Assembly: GCA_965178525.1 (NCBI GenBank)
Contig: CBCXVS010000107.1
Span: forward strand, 1-22,338
Direction: 5' to 3'
Origin: CBCXVS01 sp965178525
GTDB lineage: Bacteria > Tectomicrobia > Entotheonellia > Entotheonellales > Entotheonellaceae
DNA length: 22,338 nt
Below, piece by piece: positions 1 to 8,800 of this stretch. A program made the position numbers and the translations under genes. Position 1 is the first letter of the stretch. Each line of letters starts with the position of its first letter. The notes under the pieces were generated by a model. That model ran no database searches and had not been told where the DNA came from. It saw nothing but the letters and a program-made list of their open reading frames with translations.

Positions 1-77
1 AAATGGACTTTTGAATTGGGCCAACCTGTTGATCTACTTAACCCTCCGCCTATTCTGCCAGGGGAACTTCGGTTTAG
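1..77. mobile_element. Right end of a MITE-like repeat (partial copy)
   Basis: Positions 1-72 are identical to 11970-12041 inside the complete element at 11778-12046. The copy ends in the inverted-repeat terminus (ggaacttcgg) followed by ttag at 74-77, which fits the same YTAR-type target as the complete copy. Its left part lies outside the window. Confidence 0.85.
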
Positions 78-103
78 AGGTCGCACCAGAGTAGATTGAG
101 CAC

Positions 104-110
104 AGGAGGC
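104..110 (+). promoter_or_regulatory. Ribosome binding site of the SRPBCC gene
   Basis: An aggagg-type site lies just upstream of the ATG at 115 and fixes this start. It begins about 25 bases after the MITE terminus, so any promoter probably lies within the repeat or is provided by it. Confidence 0.6.
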
Positions 111-114
111 AGCT

Positions 115-534
115 ATGTCACACGTATCGATGCAAGAAACCATCGGCGCATCGGCCGCTGAGGTCTGGAAAACCATCAGCGATTTTAACGGGGCGGGGAC
201 GTATATCGGAGGCATCGCCAATAGCACCATGGAGGGAGAAGGCGTCGGCGCGGTGCGGACGATTACCATGAAAAACGGCGGTCAAGTCCGCGAGCGCTTG
301 GAAAGCTTCGATCCCCAGACTTGCACCCTCAGCTATGCCATTATCGGTGGCGTGATCCCCCTGGAGAATTATCTGTCCACCATGGAGGTAAAAGACCTCG
401 GGGATGGGCAGTCCACCCTGGCGTGGTCGTCGACATTTGAGCCCAAGGGGGTTTCGGAAGAAGAGGCGAAAACGCTCGTCGAGGGTATTTACAACGCGGG
501 GTTTAAAGGGCTAAAGCGGCTGTATGGCGGATAA
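115..534 (+). CDS. SRPBCC family protein (polyketide cyclase/dehydrase-like, START fold)
   Basis: This 139-residue protein has the shape of the polyketide cyclase/dehydrase and lipid transport group of the SRPBCC (Bet v 1/START) superfamily. It opens with a first strand followed by the ASAAEVWKTISDF helix (about residues 12-24), the usual N-terminal signature. Alternating strands follow (about 43-110), then a long C-terminal helix (EEEAKTLVEGIYNAGFKGLKRL). No signal peptide or membrane segment is seen, so it is probably cytosolic. The family binds hydrophobic ligands; the ligand cannot be told from sequence. The ATG is supported by a strong aggagg site. It stands alone between a transposable repeat and a short repeat array that begins within about 10 bases of its stop codon. 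Confidence 0.9.
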   Translation: MSHVSMQETIGASAAEVWKTISDFNGAGTYIGGIANSTMEGEGVGAVRTITMKNGGQVRERLESFDPQTCTLSYAIIGGVIPLENYLSTMEVKDLGDGQSTLAWSSTFEPKGVSEEEAKTLVEGIYNAGFKGLKRLYGG

Positions 535-600
535 TCGGAGCCGCGAAGGACGCGAAGGGGCGCAAAGGAGAAAACAGAGGAAAGGGTGAGGAGGAAAATG
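535..600. repeat. Dispersed 10-bp-period repeat (cgcgaagga type) with purine-rich tail
   Basis: Starting about six bases after the SRPBCC stop, the sequence reads as tandem variants of the 10-mer gaaggacgcg (541-570), followed by a purine-rich stretch to about 600. It is the reverse-complement relative of the arrays at 9071-9110, 11625-11646 and 12937-12976. No gene is seen here. Confidence 0.6.
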
Positions 601-687
601 AGTTGACGCGGCGGTAGGTATGCGGCAAGATGGGGCGCGAAGGCAGTCTTTTCGCTCATTGGTGTATCGTGCAGGGAGGGCAATGCC

Positions 688-1023
688 ATGTGTGGTCATT
701 TTCTCGAATATCGCACGTACCAATATCTGAAGAGGCCGAACGTTTTGTGGCGCTGCAGCACCTGTGGCCGGGAGTCGTCCGCACCGATCGATTGCTGCAA
801 CCGCCCCGATTTTGAAGCACTCCGGAGTCCCGGTATGGCGTGCATTGTGATGCGCAAGCTGATCAACGGCAGCTCTCAGCTCCTGACCCGCATACGTGCC
901 ATCATGCGCCGCCGTCAGCGGCCTACTTTGCAACCCATCGTAGAACCGGGCCGCGAGTATGTCGCCTATGAAGTCCCGAAGGACGCAGAGGTTGAACTGG
1001 TCGCCCACGGCCACGATGACTGA
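688..1023 (+). CDS. Small Cys-rich hypothetical protein, possible zinc-binding
   Basis: This 111-residue protein is not recognised. A gggaggg ribosome site at 674-680, seven bases before the ATG, supports the frame over the longer antisense frame. The N-terminal third carries Cys23-x2-Cys26 and Cys36-Cys37 plus His4, which could form one zinc site. The middle (about 55-80) is basic (RKLINGS, RIRAIMRRRQR). The C-terminus is acidic and ends HGHDD. There is no signal peptide or membrane segment. A zinc-ribbon-like nucleic-acid-binding or redox role is possible but only a guess. The next gene on this strand is far away and the opposite strand follows, so it is monocistronic. Confidence 0.6.
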   Translation: MCGHFLEYRTYQYLKRPNVLWRCSTCGRESSAPIDCCNRPDFEALRSPGMACIVMRKLINGSSQLLTRIRAIMRRRQRPTLQPIVEPGREYVAYEVPKDAEVELVAHGHDD

Positions 1024-1050
1024 CGCCTGTGATGGGCTCAAGCGTATGCA

Positions 1051-1113
1051 ATCCGCGAAGGACGCCAAGAGTCGCTAACGTCCTCTTCGTGTTCCTTCAC
1101 GCCCTTCGCGGAT
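1051..1113. repeat. 63-bp inverted-repeat element
   Basis: An 11-bp perfect inverted repeat, atccgcgaagg at 1051-1061 and ccttcgcggat at 1103-1113, encloses a 41-base spacer containing the ttcgtgttcc type 10-mer. It begins 28 bases after the stop at 1023. It belongs to the same 10-mer family as the arrays elsewhere but here has both arms, so it can fold into a hairpin. Confidence 0.65.
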
Positions 1114-1228
1114 TCGTCTCCCCAAACGACTCCTTGGATGATGCAGGTAACGGGGACGGCATGTCAGGTTCAAGTGAACCCGTTGACACAGGCCACTGAC
1201 CCCATGAGCCAATTCCAATACACTCAAT

Positions 1229-1555
1229 CTATACGTCACATCTTGAGAAAGTTCCTAATTTCAGCAGAGAGATGCCTCTCATTGAATTATCAGTCGATAT
1301 TAAGCGCCCTATTTCGAAATCACTGTAATCGATGCATACAGACAGTCCGGCCGCTTCGAGGCGCGGAACGAGCCAATCTTTTACCCATTCGCTATCAAGA
1401 TGACTATAACTGATAAAAATGTCGTAGCTGTCACGCATGTCCGACACCAGGTAGAATGCGATGCCGCACGAGTGCTCCATCGCGGCTAAAACGATGGATA
1501 GCTGACCAGTTGCATCAGCAGGAGTCGTAAAGCTGGCTGCAACCCTGTCCATCAA
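1229..1555 (-). pseudogene. Truncated TIR-domain protein remnant
   Basis: The 108-residue frame contains the start of a bacterial TIR_2 domain from about residue 43: YDIFISYSHLDSEWV, then LVPRLEAAGLSV, then CIDYSDFEIG. These are the betaA strand/box 1, first helix and BB-loop region of the family. After about residue 81 the resemblance stops and the frame ends at residue 108. The second half of the domain, including the Trp-Cys-x-x-Glu region that carries the catalytic glutamate of NADases, is missing, and no effector domain follows. No ribosome site is seen for the first ATG; Met40 (1438) could be the original start. I read this as the degraded leftover of a TIR gene, with its 3' part lost or shifted. 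The 1556-1750 stretch beyond it shows nothing recognisable. Confidence 0.6.
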
Positions 1556-1750
1556 TTTAGATGCGACCGAGTACTAGTCCTATTTTGGGTTGGAAACGGG
1601 GTCTGTGGAAACGGGGTTAGAGGACATTTTGCCTTTTTCTGCGCTCCTCGTTTCGGAAATTTATGAGATGTCCACAATGGCATCAATTCGTCTGGATGAT
1701 GGAATCCAGTTCCCTTGTTTCCCTTCAACGAAGCCGTGCGCTTTCTTTCA

Positions 1751-2215
1751 TCACGCATGATCATTAGGGTTCTGAATAGATAGATTTTCTGCTTGAGCGA
1801 CTTCGTTTAAATGAGTATCGGCGCAGATAAAGATCAGCTCGATTACACCACTGGCAACCAGCTCAGCGTGGATGACTAATGCACTCGCCAGTTGCGTGGC
1901 ATCGTAACCCCTTAGCTCACGCTTTTCAGCTAGTTCCATAGCGCGGTCGACAATCTCAGGTGTCATCAGGACAATCTGATACTGCATCTCGAAATCGTAT
2001 CTAAAAGTCCGGATGGCAGTGGTGGCATCGGGCTCGGACATCTCGCGCATACGGGCCTTACGAGCAATAGCGGCGACCACCTCGATGCCGGTTAGATGTG
2101 CCGTGAAAATGCTGTTTCCTTGCTCGGGATCAGCCAGATGCCGAACCCAAAGGCTCCCTGTTTCCTGGCAGTAACGCTTGACAAGGGCACTGCTATCAAA
2201 ATAATAGACGCTCAT
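1751..2215 (-). CDS. PIN-domain ribonuclease toxin (VapC-like)
   Basis: This 154-residue PIN-domain protein is probably the toxin of a type II toxin-antitoxin pair. It would be a Mg-dependent endoribonuclease acting on cellular RNA. The family acidic residues are visible: Asp7 in YYFDSSALVKRY, Glu45 in LTGIEVVAA, Asp105 in RGYDATQLASA and Asp133 in ICADTHL. Spacing and length fit VapC. The start ATG overlaps the stop of the upstream gene (tgatg, 2213-2217), which gives translational coupling to the antitoxin. The active site looks complete. The target RNA cannot be predicted. Confidence 0.88.
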   Translation of the reverse strand: MSVYYFDSSALVKRYCQETGSLWVRHLADPEQGNSIFTAHLTGIEVVAAIARKARMREMSEPDATTAIRTFRYDFEMQYQIVLMTPEIVDRAMELAEKRELRGYDATQLASALVIHAELVASGVIELIFICADTHLNEVAQAENLSIQNPNDHA

Positions 2216-2484
2216 CAGCGCCTTTCCTCAATGATGACCTCCGATAGCGGTTTGCCCTGAACCTCAACAGGTTCGAAATCAGTCAGGGCAGGCAGAGCAG
2301 AACTGGAGGGATTGAGAAGCAGGCCCTTTATTCGCATACGCTTGATGGCAACCATCATGCGTGCTTTTTCATCCTCAGATACGAACTCACCAATGATTTG
2401 AGGAAGTGTCAAACCACGAAGACGGGCCTGATGCTCGAGTTGGGTATATACGTCGTCCGGAAGTTCAACTGTCTTGCTCATCAT
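2215..2484 (-). CDS. Antitoxin of the PIN toxin (VapB-like, CopG/RHH-type N-terminus)
   Basis: This 89-residue protein lies directly upstream of and overlaps the PIN toxin. Residues 3-45 (KTVELPDDVYTQLEHQARLRG) resemble a ribbon-helix-helix or similar small DNA-binding antitoxin N-terminus: a short strand with VELP followed by two helices. The C-terminal half is the likely toxin-binding tail. It probably neutralises the toxin and represses the pair. Two adjacent ATGs exist (2484 and 2481); a gaggt motif just upstream fits the second slightly better. The family label rests on position and general shape rather than a sharp motif. Confidence 0.78.
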   Translation of the reverse strand: MMSKTVELPDDVYTQLEHQARLRGLTLPQIIGEFVSEDEKARMMVAIKRMRIKGLLLNPSSSALPALTDFEPVEVQGKPLSEVIIEERR

Positions 2485-2676
2485 ACCTCAGCTTTTTCCA
2501 GCTCATACCTTGCTCCATCTGTGCCATGACGTCTGACCTCGGCTTCAGTATGGGGGGCCATATCGAGCTGAAATTCAAGATCAGACGAGATCAAGGATGA
2601 AGCTGTAAGTATCAGGGAAATGGGGCGTTTCAATATTTTGGCCGTACAGGATGCATCAGATCGTGGCCCCCGTCCG

Positions 2677-3561
2677 TCAGCCCTCCTGCAACGCCGGCAG
2701 CACCTCCCGAGCCACCATCTCCAGCGCCTGCGTCATCTCCTGCGGATCGCCCGAATACGGCGAGATCACGATGCGCTCCACCCCCAGATGGGCAAAGGCC
2801 CGGAGTTTCTGCACCATCTCCGACGGCTCCGTACCCAGTGCATAGCGTCCGGCACGGCCGCCTTGCATCGGCATGCTGATCGAGACCGGGATGTCCGAAA
2901 CCGCCCGGCCGGCGGCTTGAGCTTGCTCCGCCAGATAGCCCATGGCCAGGCGCAAGTCCTCCGGCGGCATGGCCGTGGGGTGCCAGCCATTGCCGACGCG
3001 GGCCGCGCGCCGCATGGCCGCCCGTGTGACGCCACCGATCAACAGCGGAATGTGGGGCTTTTGCAGGGGTTTGGGCGAAAAGGCCATGCCGGAGAAGGTG
3101 TAGAATCTCCCCTCATAGCTCGGCGTCTCCTGCGTCCACAGCGCCTTCATGATGGCAATGGTCTCATCGGTGATGGCGCCCCGTTCCGAAAAGGGGCTCC
3201 CCATCGCGTTTAACTCCTGCTCCACAACCCCAACGCCGACGCCGAGGAGCAATCGGCCGCCGGACATCACGTCCAGAGTCGCGGCGGCTTTGGCCAGCCG
3301 CATGGGCTGGTGATAGGGCAGAACCAGGACGCTAGTGCCCAAGCCAATCCGCTCAGTGGTGGCCGCGACATAGCTGAGCAGCGTCATGGGATCATAGTAA
3401 GGGCGGTTCCCAATACGCTCATAGACGTAACTCACGTTGAACACGTGATCGCTGGCCCACACCGAGTCGAAGCCTAACGCCTCGGCGCGCGTGGCCAGGC
3501 GGACAATGGCCTGCACATCTTCGATACCCTGGTTGTTTGACAACGAAAAACCGATTTTCAA
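2677..3561 (-). CDS. LLM-class F420/FMN-dependent oxidoreductase
   Basis: This 294-residue protein belongs to the luciferase-like monooxygenase superfamily, in the subgroup usually called F420-dependent. It opens with KIGFSLSNNQG, then AEALGFDSVWASDHVF (about 28-43), YDPMTLLSYVAATTERIGLGTSVLVLPYH-type strands (about 56-84), and SGGRLLLGVGVG (about 100-111). A TIM barrel of full family length is expected. Such enzymes move a hydride to or from, or oxygenate, organic substrates using F420 or FMN. The start is TTG with aaggag eight bases upstream (3570-3575). It begins 12 bases after the radical SAM stop, so it is the last gene of the quinone-cofactor-like operon. It may act on that system's substrate or product (inference). 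Confidence 0.92.
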   Translation of the reverse strand: MKIGFSLSNNQGIEDVQAIVRLATRAEALGFDSVWASDHVFNVSYVYERIGNRPYYDPMTLLSYVAATTERIGLGTSVLVLPYHQPMRLAKAAATLDVMSGGRLLLGVGVGVVEQELNAMGSPFSERGAITDETIAIMKALWTQETPSYEGRFYTFSGMAFSPKPLQKPHIPLLIGGVTRAAMRRAARVGNGWHPTAMPPEDLRLAMGYLAEQAQAAGRAVSDIPVSISMPMQGGRAGRYALGTEPSEMVQKLRAFAHLGVERIVISPYSGDPQEMTQALEMVAREVLPALQEG

Positions 3562-3573
3562 GGGACGGTCTCC

Positions 3574-4983
3574 TTACGCGAAATAGCCGGGCGCTTGGCT
3601 CTGCAGCCGGGCATAGGCTTGCAGGCAATAATGTAGCCAGCCACGAATGTAATCACACGCGGGGCGACCGCGGCGGATCACTTCATGGTGACAGCCTCCC
3701 CCACATAAGTAGCGGGCCCAACACTGGCGGCAAGGCTCTTGGCGGTGCACATGACGTTCGGCGAGCCAACGCGCTTGTTGCGCCTGATCCACGCCGCTGA
3801 ACAGATCGCCCATTGCGCCGTCGGCATCGTTCACAAACCGGTGGCAGGCAAACCAATCGCCATCGGCCGACACGCCCAAATACCCGGCGCCGGCACCACA
3901 GGGATAGGGCCGATGGGTGCCGCGATGGAGTTCCCGCAACGCGTTCACCAGATTCATGAACGGATAGCGCTGCCCGGCGACGATATACCGTTCGCATTCA
4001 CGTCCACAATCGACCATCTGCTCCAGCATGAGGCTCAGATCGCCACGTTGCATCTCCTCATGCCCATTGGGCGAACGCAAGAGCGGGGAAAACCCGACAC
4101 TATGGAAGCCGAGCTGCATCAAGTCATCCATGGTGCGGCGTAAAGATAGATTGGACGGCGTCACCGTGACGCGCGCGGAGACCTGCATACGGTGTTGCAT
4201 GAGCAACAAGGGACGGACCCGCTGCAGGAGGGCCTGGTAGCTGCCACGGCCATTTTTAAAGGGCCGCAGGCGGTCGTGAGCCTCGGCCTCGCCATCGACG
4301 CTAATGGTGACCGCAAAGCCGTGACGCTCGAAAAACTCGCCGTCCGCTTCGCGCAACAGCGTGCCGTTGGTGGTGATGGAAAAGCCGATCTGAACCCCGC
4401 GTTGCCGGCCCAGCTCGGCGGCGTGTTCCGTGGCGGCTTGCAGCACGTCGCGGCCCATGAGCGGCTCACCGCCTAAAAACGCGATATGGGCGCGTTCACC
4501 GGGCGGCGTCTGCTGCATCAAGGTTTCGACTGACGTCAGCGCCGTGGCTAAGGGCATGCTTTTAGCCACCTCGCCAAAATCGCCTTGCTGCGCGTAGCAG
4601 TACGTACAGCCAAGATTACACGTTTGCGCCACCGCCAGGGAGATCGCCCGGAGCGGCGGAGGCGACAGGGGTTGGTCGTCCACATACGCGGACGTGTCCA
4701 ACTCCAGCTCCCGGAAGTATTGCCGGATGGCCTGTTCATCATCGGCCCATGTGGCGAGATGTTGCGCCGTCTCAGCATTGACGCGATAGAGGCGCGTGCC
4801 GTCCACGACCAACAGATACACGTCGCCACCGGCTTCGAGCAGATGAAACAATGGCGTGCGAGGCGCCGCGTCTCGAAACAGGCGTTCGGATGCTTCCGAC
4901 ACCACCGGCGCCCCCTTCGGCGAGGCAGCCGGCGAACCTAACACAGGTAGAGATATTGACATCGCGTTGGCGCCCGCTTGCAT
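3574..4983 (-). CDS. Radical SAM/SPASM peptide-modifying enzyme, QhpD-like
   Basis: This 469-residue protein has an N-terminal recognition region (about 35-105), then the radical SAM cluster motif Cys122-x3-Cys126-x2-Cys129 in TCNLGCTYCYAQQG, GGEP at 171-174 and SITTNGTLL at 202-210. A C-terminal SPASM region has Cys362 (PCGAGAGYLGVSADG), Cys380 (CHRFV), Cys418-x2-Cys421, Cys427, Cys431 and Cys443, which is enough for two auxiliary 4Fe-4S clusters. The CGxGxGYLGVSADG...CHRFV stretch and overall order recall QhpD, the enzyme that makes Cys-Asp/Glu thioethers in quinohemoprotein amine dehydrogenase. No QhpC-type small subunit is nearby. The adjacent 260-residue protein, whose stop is one base before this ATG, is the natural substrate candidate. 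Met8 (4962) is an alternative start. Confidence 0.9.
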   Translation of the reverse strand: MQAGANAMSISLPVLGSPAASPKGAPVVSEASERLFRDAAPRTPLFHLLEAGGDVYLLVVDGTRLYRVNAETAQHLATWADDEQAIRQYFRELELDTSAYVDDQPLSPPPLRAISLAVAQTCNLGCTYCYAQQGDFGEVAKSMPLATALTSVETLMQQTPPGERAHIAFLGGEPLMGRDVLQAATEHAAELGRQRGVQIGFSITTNGTLLREADGEFFERHGFAVTISVDGEAEAHDRLRPFKNGRGSYQALLQRVRPLLLMQHRMQVSARVTVTPSNLSLRRTMDDLMQLGFHSVGFSPLLRSPNGHEEMQRGDLSLMLEQMVDCGRECERYIVAGQRYPFMNLVNALRELHRGTHRPYPCGAGAGYLGVSADGDWFACHRFVNDADGAMGDLFSGVDQAQQARWLAERHVHRQEPCRQCWARYLCGGGCHHEVIRRGRPACDYIRGWLHYCLQAYARLQSQAPGYFA

Positions 4984-4984
4984 G

Positions 4985-5767
4985 TTATTCGCTGTCCTGA
5001 CCGCCGACTTCGAACTTTAAATGTTTTTCCCACTCCCGGTACAGGTCTTCGTAGCTCAACTGGTCCGGCGACCCGATGCGGTCCCGGGTTGACGGGTCGC
5101 GCGGCGAGGCTTTGGTCTCCGGACGGCGATCCTTTGCCATCCAGTTATGCCCCACACTCTGGCCGCCTTGTATCTCGGCATTGACAAAATCGGGACGACT
5201 CGCGGCCCAGTAATAACACCCGCATTCGCGGTAGTCGGCTTGCCAAGGCGAACACAGCCCTTCCGTCAGCGCGCCTGGCGCGGCGGCGTCAGGAACCAGC
5301 GCCGTTCCCTCGAACAGGGGACGAATGGTGAGGCGCACGGTAACCGGATTTTGTCCGCTTTGCTGGGTACTGAACCGGCAGGTCACCTCCGCGCCGCTAT
5401 ATTGCGTGATGATGGTGGCCAAGGCGTTGGTCCACTCCAGATTGTTGCTCCCCAAGATCTCATTGGCGCCACCGGGCTGGCGCGGACCGGTCACCGTGGC
5501 TTGCACGGCCACGCCCTCGACGTCCAATAAAAACATATCTTCCTGCAGCCCTTGGTTCCGCACCGCATCGCTCGTGACGGCAATGACGTAATTAAAAGCC
5601 TCGTGGATTTCAACCCCCTCGAACACATGCTTCCAAATGGCGCGGAAATCAAACTCCAAGCCGGGAAAGCAGTTGGCGATAGAGGAGTCGGGATGCGTAC
5701 TGGGCGGATTCCCCCGCCCTCGGTAGGCGAGCTGAGCGGAGAGGTTCATGGGTTCGAGCCTAGGCAT
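4985..5767 (-). CDS. LodA C-terminal-like protein, putative quinone-cofactor (CTQ) subunit
   Basis: This 260-residue protein would usually be called hypothetical. Residues 164-196 contain PGALTEGLCSPWQAD followed by YREC and CGCYYW, then AASRPDFVN. The PWQxD-x3-C order resembles the cofactor region of LodA/GoxA oxidases. In LodA, as I recall it, Asp512 precedes Cys516 by four residues, and Cys516 is joined to Trp581 to form cysteine tryptophylquinone. Here Asp178 and Cys182 have the same spacing; Trp187 and Trp209 are partner candidates. The N-terminal part (FPGLEFDFRAIWKHVFEG, about 34-51) also has a LodA flavour. No signal peptide is seen. The start has aaggag eight bases upstream. It lies 38 bases after the 1037-residue protein and one base before the radical SAM gene. 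The role as catalytic subunit is inference. Confidence 0.72.
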   Translation of the reverse strand: MPRLEPMNLSAQLAYRGRGNPPSTHPDSSIANCFPGLEFDFRAIWKHVFEGVEIHEAFNYVIAVTSDAVRNQGLQEDMFLLDVEGVAVQATVTGPRQPGGANEILGSNNLEWTNALATIITQYSGAEVTCRFSTQQSGQNPVTVRLTIRPLFEGTALVPDAAAPGALTEGLCSPWQADYRECGCYYWAASRPDFVNAEIQGGQSVGHNWMAKDRRPETKASPRDPSTRDRIGSPDQLSYEDLYREWEKHLKFEVGGQDSE

Positions 5768-5805
5768 CGATCACACTCCTTGCAAAACGTTTGCGGGCGG
5801 CGCCA

Positions 5806-8800
5806 TCACACGGCCAGGGGCGATAGCGAGAGAATCCACTCCCGCACTACCTGCACATCGTTGTCGTCAAATTGCCGGTTCATGGGATGGCCTGGATTGG
5901 TGATTAATTGAATGAACCCGGATTGCTCGGGATCCCCGGGCGCCACCAGCGGCCGGCCCTCGGCGGCCGGCACAAAGCCGCCGGTCACGGTTGCCGTCTG
6001 CAGATACACCAGCAATTGCGGCGGATCATCGAACAGATCAGCCAGTGTTTGATCGCCACCGGCATTAATGTGGCCATGGCGCCCGGCGCCAAAGCTTTTC
6101 GAACGGATCAGGTTGATCATGGCTTGTTGCGGGTCTGCGGGGTCGGGCTCCTCACCTTGCAGCAAGACCAGCGCCTGTCTCACATGATTGAGTTGCCGCC
6201 GCGTCGCGGCCAGATACCGCCCGTCACTGCCACGCATCATCGCGGGCATGCGATGGCGGCCTTCGGTGGACAGATCAACTACTTGGGTCGACTGCCGCAG
6301 CAATTCGACCATCCGGCGCAACCAACCAATGGCCTGTTGTTTATTCGCGTCGGTAGGCGCGGCCCCATAAGCCGCCAGCGCCTCCAAGGCGCGCCGGTGA
6401 AAGCCGCGTACGCCATCGTAATCGGCGCGGCTGAGGGGTTGGAAGATGGGCTCACGCGCGCGTCCGGAGCGCGCGTCATGGAAGGCCATACCGCTCTGAT
6501 TCATGTCATCGGTATTCATCAGCCGTGCGGTTTCTAGAGCCCGGCGAATCAAGCTCTCGGCCTCCTGCAGCGCCTCGGCTTCCGCTGTGTTCTCGGCGTC
6601 CACCCCCAGCAACATCTGATGCAGATCGTCATTGACGCTGCGTACCGGAAAGCTGTCCGGGGCGAAGTCCGGCGGTCCGGCGGAGATGCGCGCATACGCC
6701 CGGTGGGTTTGGCCGTTGAGCGTCACCGCCGCCTCGACCAAGCCGTCACAGGTGTCGTCCAAGTAGCCACGGCTGAGGCCTTGCGCGTCGCTGGCGAAAA
6801 TACCGGCTGGGAAGGTAAAAAAAGGCGTGTTCGGCGCACCGTCACGGTGCCCTTTCCAACGGCCACCGCCATTATTGGGATCGGCATTGTACACGTCATC
6901 GACGATGTTGGGATCGCCGGCATCGGGACCGTAGACGTGGCCAGCAGCCGGTGTGAACCGCAGGCGCAATTCCGGAAAACGATCGGTCGGCTTGATATAT
7001 TGCACATCGCCTAACGCCATCGATTTGCCGGGCTTGAAGTGATCGCACTGTCCCACCAGCGGGTGGACTTGATGATCGTTGAATGCTTGCGTATCCGCCG
7101 TGATCCGATCGCCTTCATCCCCGGTGCGGCGAAACGCCTTGAGATTGCCAGCGCGCACTTGCCAAGTCACCTCGGCGTCCAGGTCCGTGACATGCCCGCT
7201 GGTCAGCGGCTGGAACGGGCCGTTTTCATGAAACTGCGCCCAAATTTCCACAAATGGCGCCACCGGGCGGATTTGCTCGCCGTCCTTGAACCGCACGGAA
7301 GCGGGCGTTGTCACGCCTGTAATTTCACTGGTCTGACGATCGACGACCAACGTCTCTGCCGGTGTGAGCCGGCGGAAACCGGCGCCATCGGTTTCCGCAT
7401 GGTAGTTGTCCATGGGTGCTGCCGCCGACCCCAAGCGCCCGATCGCCCAGGCGGGAAGCACACGGATTTGGTGAATCGCCGTAATCTGCTGAGGCTCGGG
7501 GACACGCGCGTTCACCTCCTCCCGATCGGCTTCGTCTTTGCGCGCGATCGCGTCCAACAACTGATTTTCTTCCTCGCTCGGCGTTCCGAGTTGGCGAATT
7601 TCCGCCATGAGAAGCGACGTATCATCAATCAGATCGCGATGCAGGCGCCAGCGGTCCGCTTCGCGGTCCGGAATGGCTAACGTATACGGCATCTCAAACG
7701 GCGGTCCGGCCCGCTGCGGATCGTCGTCGGATGCCAGCGGCATCTGCACCAACGCCCCCGTGATACGGGTGACATAAAACATCTCATCAAAGGTCCACCG
7801 GCGCGTCAACGCGCGTCCGGTATCCTGGCCGGCCGCGTCTTCATCGCCGTCGATCGACAGGGCGTGCATCAGGTTTGCCAACAGCATGCGGTAGCGATGG
7901 TTGAATAAGTGCGCCCACAGGTGCGCCTTGGGGTGGGAAATATAGCCGCCAGCCATTTCCTGTGCGCGCGCGATCTCGGCGGCGGCGCGCTCTGAGGCGC
8001 CCTCGACAGGTTCATAGGGCGGTTCGGTGTTCGGGTTGACAGGGGTCGCGCGAGTGGGCGTCCAGTCGGCATCGGCCTCGGGAAAGTCGCGATAGATGCT
8101 GAGAAAACGCTCGTAATGCGAGCCGGCCGTGCCCCTGCCCATGGTCATGCCTTCGCCCTGCACCGCGATGTCCTGCAACGCCATGAGGGCCTCCTCACGA
8201 GACCGCATCACCCGCACGACTAAGTCGGGATAGAAATGGTCCCAGTCATCGGACGCGGCCTGATAGCCAGCGGTCTCCGCGAGAAACATGTCAGCCGGCA
8301 ACATCCCGATCAGTTCAATAAGACGCGCAAACAGCACGCCCACGTGATTCAGCGGTTCGTTGTCGTTGGCGGCATTGGCTCGGGCTCGAATTTCTTGATT
8401 CTCCGGGGTATCGTCCACATCTGCCGGCATTTCCGCGAACACGTATTTCGCCAGCGAATCCTTGGTGAGCGGCTCCAACCTGAAATGGAACGGATACAGC
8501 CCGCTTCGAAAGGGAAAATCCTCCCGCTCCAAGTTTAATGGCCCCCCCAACCAGCGTAGAAGGTTTTGTGCCGTGACCAAATGCGCCATTTCCTCGCGGG
8601 CGATTTGCAGAAGCGTGTCGCGCCATTGCGCGACCTGTTGTCGACGTTGGGGATCGCTTAACTCGTCCGCAGACTTGAGGGAGTACATCGCATAAAGATA
8701 CTGCACCAACAAGGCATGCTCGATCTCGGTCGCCGTGTGCAAGAGGAAAATCGTCTCATCCCGATCGGTCAGCCGGGGATGATGACCGATCGGGGTTGGA

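Noticed and set aside
511..1068. 185-codon minus-strand frame
   Set aside because: It is antisense to the 688-1023 gene and the repeat at 541-570, has no ribosome site and no recognisable motif.
1138..1413. 91-codon plus-strand frame
   Set aside because: It overlaps the TIR remnant on the other strand, lacks a ribosome site and has no recognisable content.
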